Shown piece by piece: positions 25,501 to 35,799 of a stretch of DNA of 64,000 bases. The position numbers and the translations under genes were made by a program. How positions within the stretch are numbered: position 1 is the first letter of the stretch; the number at the start of each line of letters is the position of its first letter. The DNA is from Sipunculus nudus (lineage: Eukaryota > Annelida > Sipuncula > Golfingiida > Sipunculidae), in NCBI GenBank assembly GCA_026874595.1, contig CM049310.1, forward strand, positions 53,573,058 to 53,637,057, given 5' to 3'. The notes under the pieces were generated by a model, which worked only from the letters and a program-made list of their open reading frames with translations, had not been told where the DNA came from and did not search any database.

Positions 25501-27125
25501 TAATCGCTTAACCACGAAAAGCGGCGCCTGATTTTGCATCTCACACTGTTTTCTTCAGTATACTGCTTCATGCGAGAGCTGTGAATCAAGTCTATTAGCA
25601 CACCCTGTGTCAGGGTGATAACCCCCTCTTTTCTATATGGTTCTGCATCCGCCCCTGGGTGCCCATAGGCATCTAATCATCCTACCCACAATACCTAGTC
25701 ATAAGTTAATTATATATATGAATATATAAATCAGCAGCTAATTATATTAACTAGATTGTAGAAGAGAATGTTAAGTTCGGAATTCAGAATGCATGTTGAA
25801 TGCGTGTTTAGAGATTTCATATGTACCATCAGCATACATATTTTCTGTGTTGCACGTACATACTATACTGCTACATGTAGCGATTCGTTTTTCTGGATAC
25901 GCATTTCGCAAGCCGGATCCGCGCATTATGAATCTCATGAGCTCACTTTATTCAATCAGTCAATACCGATTTATCCGCATTTCCCACATAAGGAATCTTA
26001 GCTTTAATGTCACAACTGGCATTGGTAGGACTTTTTGGATACAGATTTCTCATTAAGATAAATTACATTGTTTTGTCCGATATCATTGATTGTTTTTTAT
26101 GAATCAGTTCAGGCATAAGTTTTTGTCACAAAATACAATCCGATTGTATATAACCGTCCTCCGGGGGAGATAATTTAATCAAGAGTCCTTCATGAATTAA
26201 AAATGGCTCCCAGGGGGACAGGTACAGTTCAGCAAGTGTCCTCAGTCAATTGACCTTGGTGCCATAGTGAAGTAAAGATATATACAGCCACAACCAAGAG
26301 TTCTTGTTAATCATTCTACCAGCTAACATTGGGGGCATTTCACTACTAGGTTTGCTGAACTGTAGGATGTTATATACTGCCAATTCAAAAACGATATAAA
26401 TCTTGTGTATTTTACTGGAAAACGTATTTATATGTACACGGCTATAGTGAATTAAATGTCATCCGACTTTATGCCCATAGTTGTCCCGATGCAATGATAC
26501 TCAAAGATTTCCAAAAAAGGTTCAGTTTGTTGACCGGAAATATATTTAAAAAAATAAACTGTGGATTCAGAAAACATCGTGGGTTTAATGTTCGAGGTTA
26601 TAACTTTAAATACTATTCGTTGGGTTAAAACTTCCGTGGATAAATCGTTCCTAGTTATGCATTTTATCCAAATTTATCTGTAAACAGACCTGGAAATAAG
26701 CCAACGATCGGTGATTCTTCGGTAAAAATGCAATGAACTAATACCAGTACCACAGACAGCATGAACGGTGACAGCGGGCAATCACGAAGTCATAAATCCA
26801 TGTGCACACAGGGACGACGGACTTTTAAAAATTAAACTTAATGATCGTTGGGTCTTGTTATTTCGTAGATAAATGTCATCCACGAATTCAACGAAAATAA
26901 AAACCAAACGAACAGTTCTGAATCCAGTATACATATATAATATCGACAGAGAAAATGGAAAGCAGATATTTTGAATATTAAACATCTATATTTTTAAATA
27001 GAAAGAAGAAATGGATATAAAGAGAAAATAACTTTTTAGTCCTTGATGATTGATCCTGATATTGATATATAATTAACAATATAGTCGCCTCGAATTAAGC
27101 GTGTATCCGTTCATTCCTATTCGCG
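25501..27125. other. Unannotated DNA, no gene seen
   Basis: Short overlapping open frames at 25.77-26.06 kb lack splice sites and domains. The segment at 26.56-26.68 kb has the degenerate look of an old dispersed repeat, without a second copy in this window. Confidence 0.35.
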
Positions 27126-27329
27126 TGTGTGTGGGTGTGTTTGTTCACAACATCACTCACACAATCATGACGGAAGCGGATTAAGGGCAATAGTAAGCAT
27201 TTTATGTATGTTTATTTGTGGTTTCCTGGGACAATACAAAACATTTAATAGCAAAGGCCAGTCCTTACACGCCACGAATCCTCAGAGCATAGGTCTCACT
27301 TATCACGTTTTGTCTACGGTTTCCCTCGT

Positions 27330-27690
27330 TTTGAAGGTCAAGGGAGGACTTGGTATGGCGTTGAACACCTTAGAAGGACTTGAAAAAAAGTGGGTGGTCT
27401 TGAGGGGTCCACGTTTTTTTTTAAATGTTTAAAACGAACGGAACAAAACGTGGTCCCAAGTATGGTTATGGGTGAATCGTACGGTTCAACTACTGCCAGC
27501 CAGAATGTGGCAGTGTCGGGAATGATCGTGATGAAATTGAAGCCCGCGTCCTTGTGACGTTCGTGGCACGTTCTTCCCACGGTAGCCCCTATTTCACGTT
27601 CATCCACGGTGCTGCTGTGACATTATAACCACGTCCTCCTTTGGTATAACGTGACTTGCCGTAGAAGAACGTGGGTAGGCCCTTATCTTT
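27330..27690. other. ACGT-rich segment
   Basis: Eight ACGT tetramers occur at 27411, 27448, 27557, 27568, 27596, 27631, 27649 and 27669, often in ACGTTC or ACGTGG. The first two sit in a short inverted repeat (CCACGTTTT/AAAACGTGG). Open frames on both strands cross it, but none is recognisable. Confidence 0.4.
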
Positions 27691-27896
27691 CAAGTGCTCG
27701 CCATGTTCTTGGCACGACAATGCCGCTGTTATCTACGTAGTCCATGGGCCAGAGCAGATATTGGTACCACCCAGGATGGCAAAACTTAAGTAGGTTTTTT
27801 TTAATAAAAGTTCTCTGTCTATAGATGATATATTGGTATGATAACTGATCCAGAGTGAAAGATTAGTCTTAGTTATCCGCTACTGAATGTAGTGAC

Positions 27897-28120
27897 CCTG
27901 CATGAAAATTTAAACTTTAATCTGCATCGACTTTTCCTCAGTATTTAGTTAATAACTTTATGAATACAAAAGATATTATTACAAAGTTGGTCTAAATAGA
28001 TAGTTAAGAGACAGGGCTTTTTGCTGGCGTGTCAGTTGTGGCAGTTTTATGCATTTCTCATCAGTGGCAGATACTAATATTTACCCCTACCCCTTAAAAC
28101 TGTCGAAATTTCTGTATTTT
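27897..28120 (-). repeat. Inverted-repeat arm (partner at 32.3-32.5 kb)
   Basis: Its reverse complement aligns over more than 200 bp with 32310-32525. Shared blocks include TAAATATTAGTATCTGCC, TTATTAACTAAATACTG and AAAAGTCGATGCAGATTAAA. The arms lie about 4.2 kb apart and enclose the LTR copy and the hAT-like element. No function is evident. Confidence 0.75.
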
Positions 28121-28412
28121 TATTTTTGTCAGCACCTTATATGGAATCTATGCTTGTTTCGTTATGGTTTTTAACTGTAACATGATTATTTGGGACAATA
28201 CTGGATTTTTTGTGTGTGTTTTTCTTAACTTTTGCATGAAATATCATGCACAATGAAGGACTATTATTAGCTATGCCTTTCCATATCAGATACCGGCTGT
28301 CAAAGGTATTTGCGCAATGTGACTAGCATAATCGGGATGCCGACGATCAATATATGGTTTCAACTTTCAAATAAGTACTTTTTGCATATTGTTACGCCAT
28401 AAACATTTTATA

Positions 28413-29224
28413 TCTTACGGAACCTAATATCAACAGATCACGTATGCGTGACGAACATAAATTTTGTAATGGAGATAAAAATAACCAGATTCTGTAACAC
28501 TAGGCAGCGTGAAATGTCTAGGGGAATGAATAAAGAAGCCAGTGTTTTTTTGTTACCAAATAATTATAATTTTATTCTTAAAGCAACCCTAACATTACAA
28601 TACACTAAATCAATAAAATTTCACAGTATAACAACAGTACAACAGCAAATCAATACAAATATATAAATAAAGTGTACAGTACCTGGATACCACCACTGTC
28701 ACAGCGATGACAATCCCTTTATAACGTACTACCAAGATGAACAGTTCATATAAATCTCCTCAGAGAATAACAGTCCAGTTCATTCACAAAATCAATCCGT
28801 TTTAATCCCAAAGTGAAGTTCTTGTTATAATCCCGAAATCAAACTGAAGACTATATAAGATCCGTTACAAGTGTAGAAGAAAATCTATAATTGCCGCACT
28901 TATCGGAAAAAGTGCACAACTGACTTACACGCTTCTGTGTCCGCTGGGATATTTCTCTTCTCCCTCCGGCCCTAAAACACAGCTTCTAATCTCAAGCCGA
29001 GAACTTTCTATTTCCCGAACAATCTAAAGAACAATACATAATACACAGTACACACGCGTTACAGATACATCTAGAACAACATCGCTGTGTTTCTACATAT
29101 TAGGGTTTACACGTGGGCCGGCCCGGCTCGGCCAGGCGATGCTGTCATGGCAACGAGCTATGCGTGCTACACGAACCAAATGTCAACAACACATAGAACA
29201 TCTCTGCACAAGACATCTGTAACA
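28413..29224 (-). mobile_element. LTR-like element copy B, uninterrupted
   Basis: On the minus strand it runs from TGTTACAG (29224) to TTCCGTAAGA (28413), about 812 bp. It aligns with 931-3350 apart from the 1.6-kb insert there. Well-kept blocks are TTTAGTGTATTGTAATGTTA, GCGGCAATTATAGATTTTCT and GTGGTATCCAGGTACTGT. An AATAAA is present on the minus strand near 28580. The TATA-like motif of copy A lacks a counterpart here. No retrotransposon proteins lie beside it, so it reads as a solo LTR. Confidence 0.65.
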
Positions 29225-29940
29225 ATATATTCTAACTCCTATATAGGCCGTGACTGTTATTAAAGAGTTCATTTAACACTATCCTTCTTGATCCTGATCT
29301 TCACTTGCAAAAGAAATCTCAAACAGCAGTCATTCATACCATTCTGCCACTGGCATACAGTGTACAGACAAATAACATTGTCAACAAAACCGTTTGTAAT
29401 CCAGAACAAGGCTTACAGGTCTAATGCGAGCCTGTGCAATGGGATATTCATCAGGCATAATGCTTACATGATAACATGCTTGACCATTATTGGAAAAGTA
29501 CTTGATTAATTTTTAAATACATGTATGTATGACATGAACATGTACAAGGCAAGTACTAAAACATTTTGAACCCGAGTACAAGATTATAGGCTTGTAATAA
29601 AATACAAAATCTATTCAAAGATACTTGTTGTGCATGTTTCAATGGTATGGGATGCGAGGAATGAATGGAGTACAGGTGTGTAATATGACATAAACCTCAA
29701 ATATGCAAAATAACGGTGTAGTAAACTCCAGATCCTACTTTTAAAAAATCATTTTCCCTACTTGATGACGTTTTCTTGTGGACCAATGTTAGCCCAAACA
29801 CCGAATTCAGCTCAATATAAATCATCTTAGCTATAGTTTTTTTCCATTGTCCTAATTTCGGCACACTGTTAGCAGGGGCGTAGCCAGGATTGAGGGAGGG
29901 GAGGGGGCCATCATCAGTGGCGGATCAAGAAATTCGAAAA

Positions 29941-29941
<1 letters not shown>

Positions 29942-29975
<34 letters not shown>
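29942..29975. repeat. Poly-G tract (34 G)
   Basis: Thirty-four consecutive G, the longest homopolymer in the window, just inside the left part of the hAT-like element. Confidence 0.9.
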
Positions 29976-30287
29976 CTAATATGCATGTATGGGTAATATG
30001 AAAACGGTTATATATACAAGTATATAAATGTATATTATTATTATTATTATAATTTTACTATACTTTATATATTGAAGTATATGAAAATATATTTTTATTT
30101 TCAATTATGAACCATGGTATATTTAAGGCTAGTTACGGGTACATGTATGGGGAAGGTATGGGAGGGGGTTTCCCCCTCACATATTGGGAATTGTTTTAAT
30201 ATACAATGTATAGAGGACATTTTGAGGCAATTTTCACAAAAAAATGAGGATTTCCTGTTCCTGAAAACGTTTCCCTTATGTCTTTGC

Positions 30288-31449
30288 GTTATGTTATCAA
30301 ACTGTAGAGAGATTCAATATTTAATATTTATATTTCTTCAACAATAGGAAATAAAATTTCAATCGTTTTCAAACGAGCCAATGGCGCAAAAGCGCAATCA
30401 CGTTTGTAACTGTCAAAATATTATCTTTTAAATGTAATGCTCGTGGTGAAATAACTGATAAGCTGAATTATTATGTAAAACTTCGCATTTTACCGGTTTC
30501 CGTGGTCTCGACAGCACGCAGGACTCCTAAGAGCTCAACACATATCGCGAATTTGAGTACCGGTATCACCAGAGGAGCCGTAAGATTGTTCACGGTCTAC
30601 CCCAACCAGGGCTCGGTGCTCGATCGATCTGCAGTTGTTCTGCAGCTGTCCATAAATATCCTTATACTCAACTAATAAATTTGAAAGTAATTGTAACTGC
30701 AGATAACTTAAATAAAGTCTATTTGCCTATTTATAATAAGAAATATAAAAAAAAAACGAAAATTAATCACGAAAATCGGAAATAAGATAAAATGAGAGAT
30801 TTTGCAGCTCAACGGGGGCCGCGCGCCGAAGGCGCCCCCACTGAATCCACTACTGATAGCATATATCCGTTATGTTATCAAACTGTAGAGAGATTCAATA
30901 TTTAATATTTATATTTCTTCAACAATAGGAAATAAAATTTCAATCGTTTTCAAACGAGTCAATGGCGCAAAAGCGCAATCACGTTTGTAACTGTCAAAAT
31001 ATTATCTTTTAAATGTAATGCTCGTGGTGAAATAACTGATAAGCTGAATTATTATGTAAAACTTCGCATTTTACCGGTTTCCGTGGTCTCGACAGCACGC
31101 AGGACTCCTAAGAGCTCAACACATATCGCGAATTTGAGTACCGGTATCACCAGAGGAGCCGTAAGATTGTTCACGGTCTACCCCAACCAGGGCTCGGTGC
31201 TCGATCGATCTGCAGTTGTTCTGCAGCTGTCCATAAATATCCTTATACTCAACTAATAAATTTGAAAGTAATTGTAACTACAGATAACTTAAATAAAGTC
31301 TATTTGCCTATTTATAATAAGAAATATAAAAAAAAAACGAAAATTAATCACGAAAATCGGAAATAAGATAAAATGAGAGATTTTGCAGCTCAACGGGGGC
31401 CGCGCGCCGAAGGCGCCCCCACTGAATCCACTACTGATAGCATATATCC
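30288..31449. repeat. 581-bp near-identical tandem duplication
   Basis: GTTATGTTATCAA starts at 30288 and again at 30869, and the closing ATATATCCG ends at 30869 and 31450, so the period is 581 bp throughout. Only isolated substitutions were noticed, for example GAGCCAAT versus GAGTCAAT and AACTGCAG versus AACTACAG. The copy is therefore recent. It does not carry a usable open frame. An AT dinucleotide run follows at about 31466-31506. Confidence 0.9.
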
Positions 31450-31462
31450 GCCCCTGATTTAA

Positions 31463-31509
<47 letters not shown>

Positions 31510-31849
31510 TAGATTATGTAAAATTCCGAAAGGACGGCGAGTACTGGATGCGACTGGGGCAGGGGGGGGGCCATGGCCCCCCCTTGGCTACGCCCCGATG
31601 TTAGATGTCCCCAAAATCTCCTGTCAAACCGAAAACTGGGTCATTGCGGTTTCTTCCATTGAGAAATAAAGGAAAACATCTCAGTTTTCTATTAAAAGCT
31701 TATTATCACACTTCAGGGCTACCTAATATCAACTTATCCGTTTTTTTTTATATTTTCTATTATTATTTTCCTTTATATTCCTTATATACACGCCAGAAAT
31801 TACCCTATCAGTCCCCCTCCACACACACACAAACCAAAACCACGTAGTC

Positions 31850-32130
31850 CATGCACCTGTCAACTGGGGACATCAGTTTCATTGCAACTGTATACTTTTT
31901 TTTAAATAAAGTATATATAATTTATTATAAAAAAGATCTAATTGATCAAACTGCTCACATGCTTCAGTTTCAACATTAGGAAACATGGTCAGGTCGCAAA
32001 ATATTATTTGCAACAACTTCTTAATTATCAATACAAACCAATTATATCAACCAACCATGGTCTATATTACCTCTTCCTCTCAGCCTTTATCTCGAATTGA
32101 TATTATTTTAGGTTTTTTCCTCAAGGTCAA
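31850..32130 (+). repeat. Dispersed repeat, copy 1
   Basis: Aligns with 37621-37990 in the same orientation through CTGCTCA.ATGCTTCAGTTTC, AACATTAG.AAACATGGTCA and TAACCTCTTCCTCTCAG-like blocks (here TTACCTCTTCCTCTCAG). The second copy contains extra sequence in its first half. The class is unknown. Confidence 0.65.
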
Positions 32131-32309
32131 CTTCAGATGAGCGTAGTGACCCATGGTTTTTGTTTGAGGATGACCTAAAGTGTTATTCTGTATGTCCAAA
32201 AAAGAGAGACGAGGAAAACCAAGCTGGTACCTTATACAATCAAAGAATATAAGGCAATATCGAAACTGTCATAAGTTCTTGCAATCTTAGGTTAAGTGAA
32301 GAAAAATAC

Positions 32310-32525
32310 CGATTTTTCGACAGTTTTAAGGGTGAGGGGTAAATATTAGTATCTGCCACTGATAAAAATGCATAACACTGCAACATTTGACACATCATCA
32401 GAAAACCCTTTGTCTTACCAATCTATTGAGACCAACTTTGTAATTTTATCTTTTGTATTAATGAAGTTATTAACTAAATACTGTGGAAAAGTCGATGCAG
32501 ATTAAAGTTTAATTGTTCATGTAGG
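32310..32525 (+). repeat. Inverted-repeat arm (partner at 27.9-28.1 kb)
   Basis: Reverse-complement partner of 27897-28120. The two differ by scattered substitutions and small indels, for example GATAAAAATGC here versus GATGAGAAATGC in the reverse complement of the other arm. Confidence 0.75.
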
Positions 32526-32734
32526 TTTTTTTCTTTTCTTCTTCTTGCCTCGAAATGGCTTCTTGAGAACAAGTCCCCGAGTCAAGGCCTCGTATCGAGA
32601 CCGTGAAAAAGTGGACCCGATCCGGACATGAGGCGTACAGAACTGTGTCAGTTGATTACAATATAACACTATGGTGGGGTTATCCCCAACCTGTGTTTGC
32701 ATTCATTTATTGGCCCATATTTCCATGTTCAGTC

Positions 32735-32950
32735 GTGCGTAATCTAAGTGACTTTACATTTATGAATATTCCTTGATGAAGTTCCTAAATCCAGATCATG
32801 GTCCGGATCCACTACAAAATCTTATCGGTTCTTCCTTGGCACATTCCCCAAATGCCCTGAAAATCTCATGAGATTCCGTTCATGATTGCATGAGTTTTGT
32901 TGTGAACAAACGAACAAACACACACACACGAACGCAAGCTCTCCTAACGT
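32735..32950 (+). mobile_element. Retroposon-like 3' tail, copy 1
   Basis: TGCCCTGAAAAT..CAT followed by TTCGTTCATGATTGC-like sequence (here TCCGTTCATGATTGC) is shared with 49590-49690. It ends in GAACAAACGAACAAACACAC, a simple-repeat tail. The arrangement resembles the 3' end of a SINE or non-LTR element. No head or coding part was identified. Confidence 0.45.
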
Positions 32951-33549
32951 AGGTGATTGTTTGCGATTATCTATAACTTCACCTCTCTACACAGGCTGCT
33001 GTTTCTTATTATGATAGTGTTTTGATCCCCTAGAAGATAAATCACGAGGCGTACAAACATATCTACATATTTCCAATAAATCTAAGCTAATCACAATAAA
33101 TCACACTGGAAATCATCCAACGCGAGTGTTGCTCAAGACACGCTTATCAATTATCGGTATAACTAAATTAATGAGTTAAAGCGCCAAACAAAGGCATGCC
33201 CATTCCGGCATGGTAAAATAATGATACCTTGTAACAGATAAATATTAATGACCGGGATGACAGAAATTATGCAGGGAATTATGCAAAACGGTGATGGATG
33301 ACGTAGTTATTCTCGACTTTACCAATAAATAAGTAAAAAATAGGTCCTGTACCTTGTAATGCCAAGCAGTTCTCATTCACAGAGGTCGCATGCGGTAATA
33401 TGAAGACATCTGTACGGTAAAGGGCCTATTCAAATATCTGAAGTCAGTTAACTGAAAGGGTATTACCCCCGCACACATTTTCTTTTCTTTTTGTTTATAT
33501 CAAAGTGTTAATAACGTGTGGGCAGGCCTGCAATAATATAAAACTTTTA

Positions 33550-33750
33550 ACGAGGACAACTGGTGGCAAGTCAGGCGCACCAGAAGTTTACAAAAGGCCT
33601 TTTGCAGCTAGTTACATTTCAGCTTCCGCACATAAGCAACCAACCACCTTGAGGTACATGGAATTTCTGCTGTTAACATTGGCTCATGAACCGTGTTTAC
33701 TACCAGCTTGTATATTAACTAGCTCAAAAGTTTGTCATGAAAAAAGTTCA
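33550..33750 (+). repeat. Dispersed repeat, pair with 45.25 kb
   Basis: Diverged alignment with 45245-45425: GGCAAGTCAG.CG..CCAGA.GTTTA, TTTTGCA.CTAGT, ACAT.AGCAACCAA, and CCGTGTTTACTA.CAGCTTGTA occur in the same order and spacing. An open frame crosses both copies but is not conserved between them, so this is not taken as a gene. Confidence 0.6.
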
Positions 33751-33939
33751 TGACAAGGATAACCTACAATTCATTAATTAATTAATGAACCGCAGAGCAA
33801 GCAAGAAATCACGAAATTTCTGCAGAAAAGATACATGAATGGCTGGCTTATATGAAGGACGTTTTCGTGCAGTTAAGGCCTATTAATTACTCATTAAGGA
33901 CGAGAATTTAGAGAGATAAAATTATAACTAGAAGTTTTA

Positions 33940-34300
33940 ATAATGGCGAGTTTAATTTGCATATCAATAATTCATTAAATGGTTATTTGAAACTGTTCAT
34001 CATAAAACTTGACCATGAAAACACATGTGTAGGCACCTTAAATCTCTAAATAGGGAAAAAACTAAGAGAGTATGGGCAAAATAAGAAATTCCAATATGAC
34101 GACAGCTTAAATGCATATTAAAAATTTATGAAATTGTTATTTGAAATGGTTCATCATAATCCTTGGCCATGAAAACAGGCGTAGACATCTTGATCTCTGA
34201 GATAGGACAAGATCCAAGAGAAATATGAGCAAAGCAGAAGTTCAAAAAGTGGCGACGGCTGATTGCATAATAATGGGTTTTATGTAAAATGCTCAAAGTG
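33940..34300. repeat. 154-bp tandem repeat
   Basis: GTTATTTGAAA..GTTCATCATAA occurs at 33982 and 34136, 154 bp apart, followed each time by a CTTG.CCATGAAAACA block and a TCTCT.A.ATAGG block. A partial third unit begins at the GGCGACGGCTGATTGCAT near 34251. It is non-coding. Confidence 0.65.
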
Positions 34301-35581
34301 TCAGGGTGACACCTTCTCTAATATTTATAAGTAGGATCCAAAGGTCACGAAACTGCAAAAACAAATATTTTATGCGGTTGATATTAGGTTGCGCATTTGC
34401 CAGTTTGTAGCATTTGCTGGTCCTTAAGAGCATTAATATAAAAAGGATATTGAAATAATAAAATGTTGCAGGATGCTTACACTATCGTATGTACTTACAT
34501 TAAAAATTAAACACGCTTGTTGGTACACAATTTAAATATCATGTTAATACGCGTGTCCGGAGATCCCTGCCCCTCAGTAAAGGAGGTTAGATTAGCAATG
34601 GGCTTTTGGTCAGTGTGAGTCAAAAAAGCAACATGGCGGCAAGCAGTAAAAGCGTGGTACACATCGGGAGAATTTATTTTCTTTTTTCCTTTGTTTAACA
34701 TGAATATGAACATTTATATTTGGCCCTTGTTTACTCGTGGTGCACGTGCATCTGTTATTCGATGCTACATCACAAAATATACATCCATTCCCGAGCATAG
34801 ATAGGTTACGAATGCCAGGGACAATGGCATTTTGCGGTGAACCTGCCAGCGAACATCTAGCAACCTGTGCCTATTGTTTTAAGTGATATATACAAATGAA
34901 ATGTACATGTCCAGCATTCCATCTCCTGGAGTGTGACTAAAATATACAAGCGTCTCTGGCATGACGTCACAAGTCAATCAGTGCTTTAAAACATAGGCTG
35001 ATAAAACGCACTATAAAGCGCCTACCCTCATCTAAGTTGTAACAACCCAAAGAAACGCGTTTCATATTGAGGTTTTAAAATAATTTAAAATTTATTAAAT
35101 ACCATGCGATTCTCACTAAAATTTACCCCCCCCCCCCCTCCCCCAAACCTGGCGTTTGCTTAACACCCTGTCATTCACACCTCATAATCATGTACACTGA
35201 ACACGGTCACACTAATAGGGATAAACCCAACTTGTTTCCGCAACATACCTGACATGAATTCATATAGAATAATTGAAAATTCATGAACAACTAATTACAT
35301 TATTATCCTTTACATTATTGTACTATAGTCCCTGCTACCAACCACGTTTGGACTGACTGTTATGAATTCTAAATGTGCATATAGGGGCCTACTGATCCTA
35401 GTTTAAATCATGTATTTAGATATATAAAATATACGTTGATCATGGCATCTTAAAGCTGTGATTAACAGCTTGATTCCGGTAAAAAAATTCCCATAAAAAC
35501 ACAGAGGCTAGTACCTCCACCCGCCATCTTGCATTTTTGCCCCACACTGGCAAAATCTTAAATGACATGTTTTGCATTAAC
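34301..35581. other. Unannotated DNA, no gene seen
   Basis: Nothing beyond a 13-base C run at 35126-35138 and chance open frames. It ends at the promoter-like cassette at 35582. Confidence 0.35.
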
Positions 35582-35759
35582 CATAGACATAGAAAGAGAT
35601 GGACTGCCAACTGCGAGATCTCGCCCATGATATATCATTAACGATGTTACGTCCGCGAGACTTGCGCGAGAAGAGGGGTGTGTAACTTCCGGTTTGACGT
35701 CTGTTGTAAACAAAAACACGCGAGGGCTGAAGCGGCAGACATCTCAATCTCGCATCGAT
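35582..35759 (+). promoter_or_regulatory. CpG-rich promoter-like cassette (left copy)
   Basis: It starts with a 31-bp sequence (CATAGACATAGAAAG..CTGCCAACT) whose exact reverse complement is at 41232-41262. It continues with TTACGTC, AGAGGGG and AACTTCCGG (an ETS-type core) and is rich in CpG against AT-rich surroundings. The right copy follows the same order on the minus strand. The first possible ATG after the cassette is at 35760, with a splice donor 40 bases on, as expected for promoter plus first exon. Promoter activity is inferred. Confidence 0.45.
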
Positions 35760-35799
35760 ATGGATAACGCAGCGCACGATGTCAAACAGCTTTTCAGAG
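35760..35799 (+). CDS. Candidate first coding exon
   Basis: The ATG at 35760 opens 13 codons (M-D-N-A-A-H-D-V-K-Q-L-F-R) plus one base, then AGAG|GTGAGTAAG, a near-consensus donor at 35800. It sits directly downstream of the CpG-rich cassette at 35582. The exon ends in phase 1, so the next exon must supply two bases. Candidates in that phase with acceptors are 46973 and 48660, and possibly short ones near 37083 and 38736 that close quickly. The peptide is too short to recognise. The product is unknown. Confidence 0.4.

Larger units (their letters stand above)
29873..31596. mobile_element. hAT-like TIR element carrying a tandem duplication
   Basis: The left end is CAGGGGCGTAGCCA and the right end TGGCTACGCCCC, inverted. 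The flanks ACTGTTAG (29865-29872) and GATGTTAG (31597-31604) share six of eight bases, compatible with an aged 8-bp target duplication. CAGGGGCG ends with an 8-bp TSD are typical of hAT elements. A second, nested pair of ends may be present: CAGTGGCGGATC at 29915 and TATCCGCCCCTG ending 31456. No transposase coding is visible. Confidence 0.6.
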
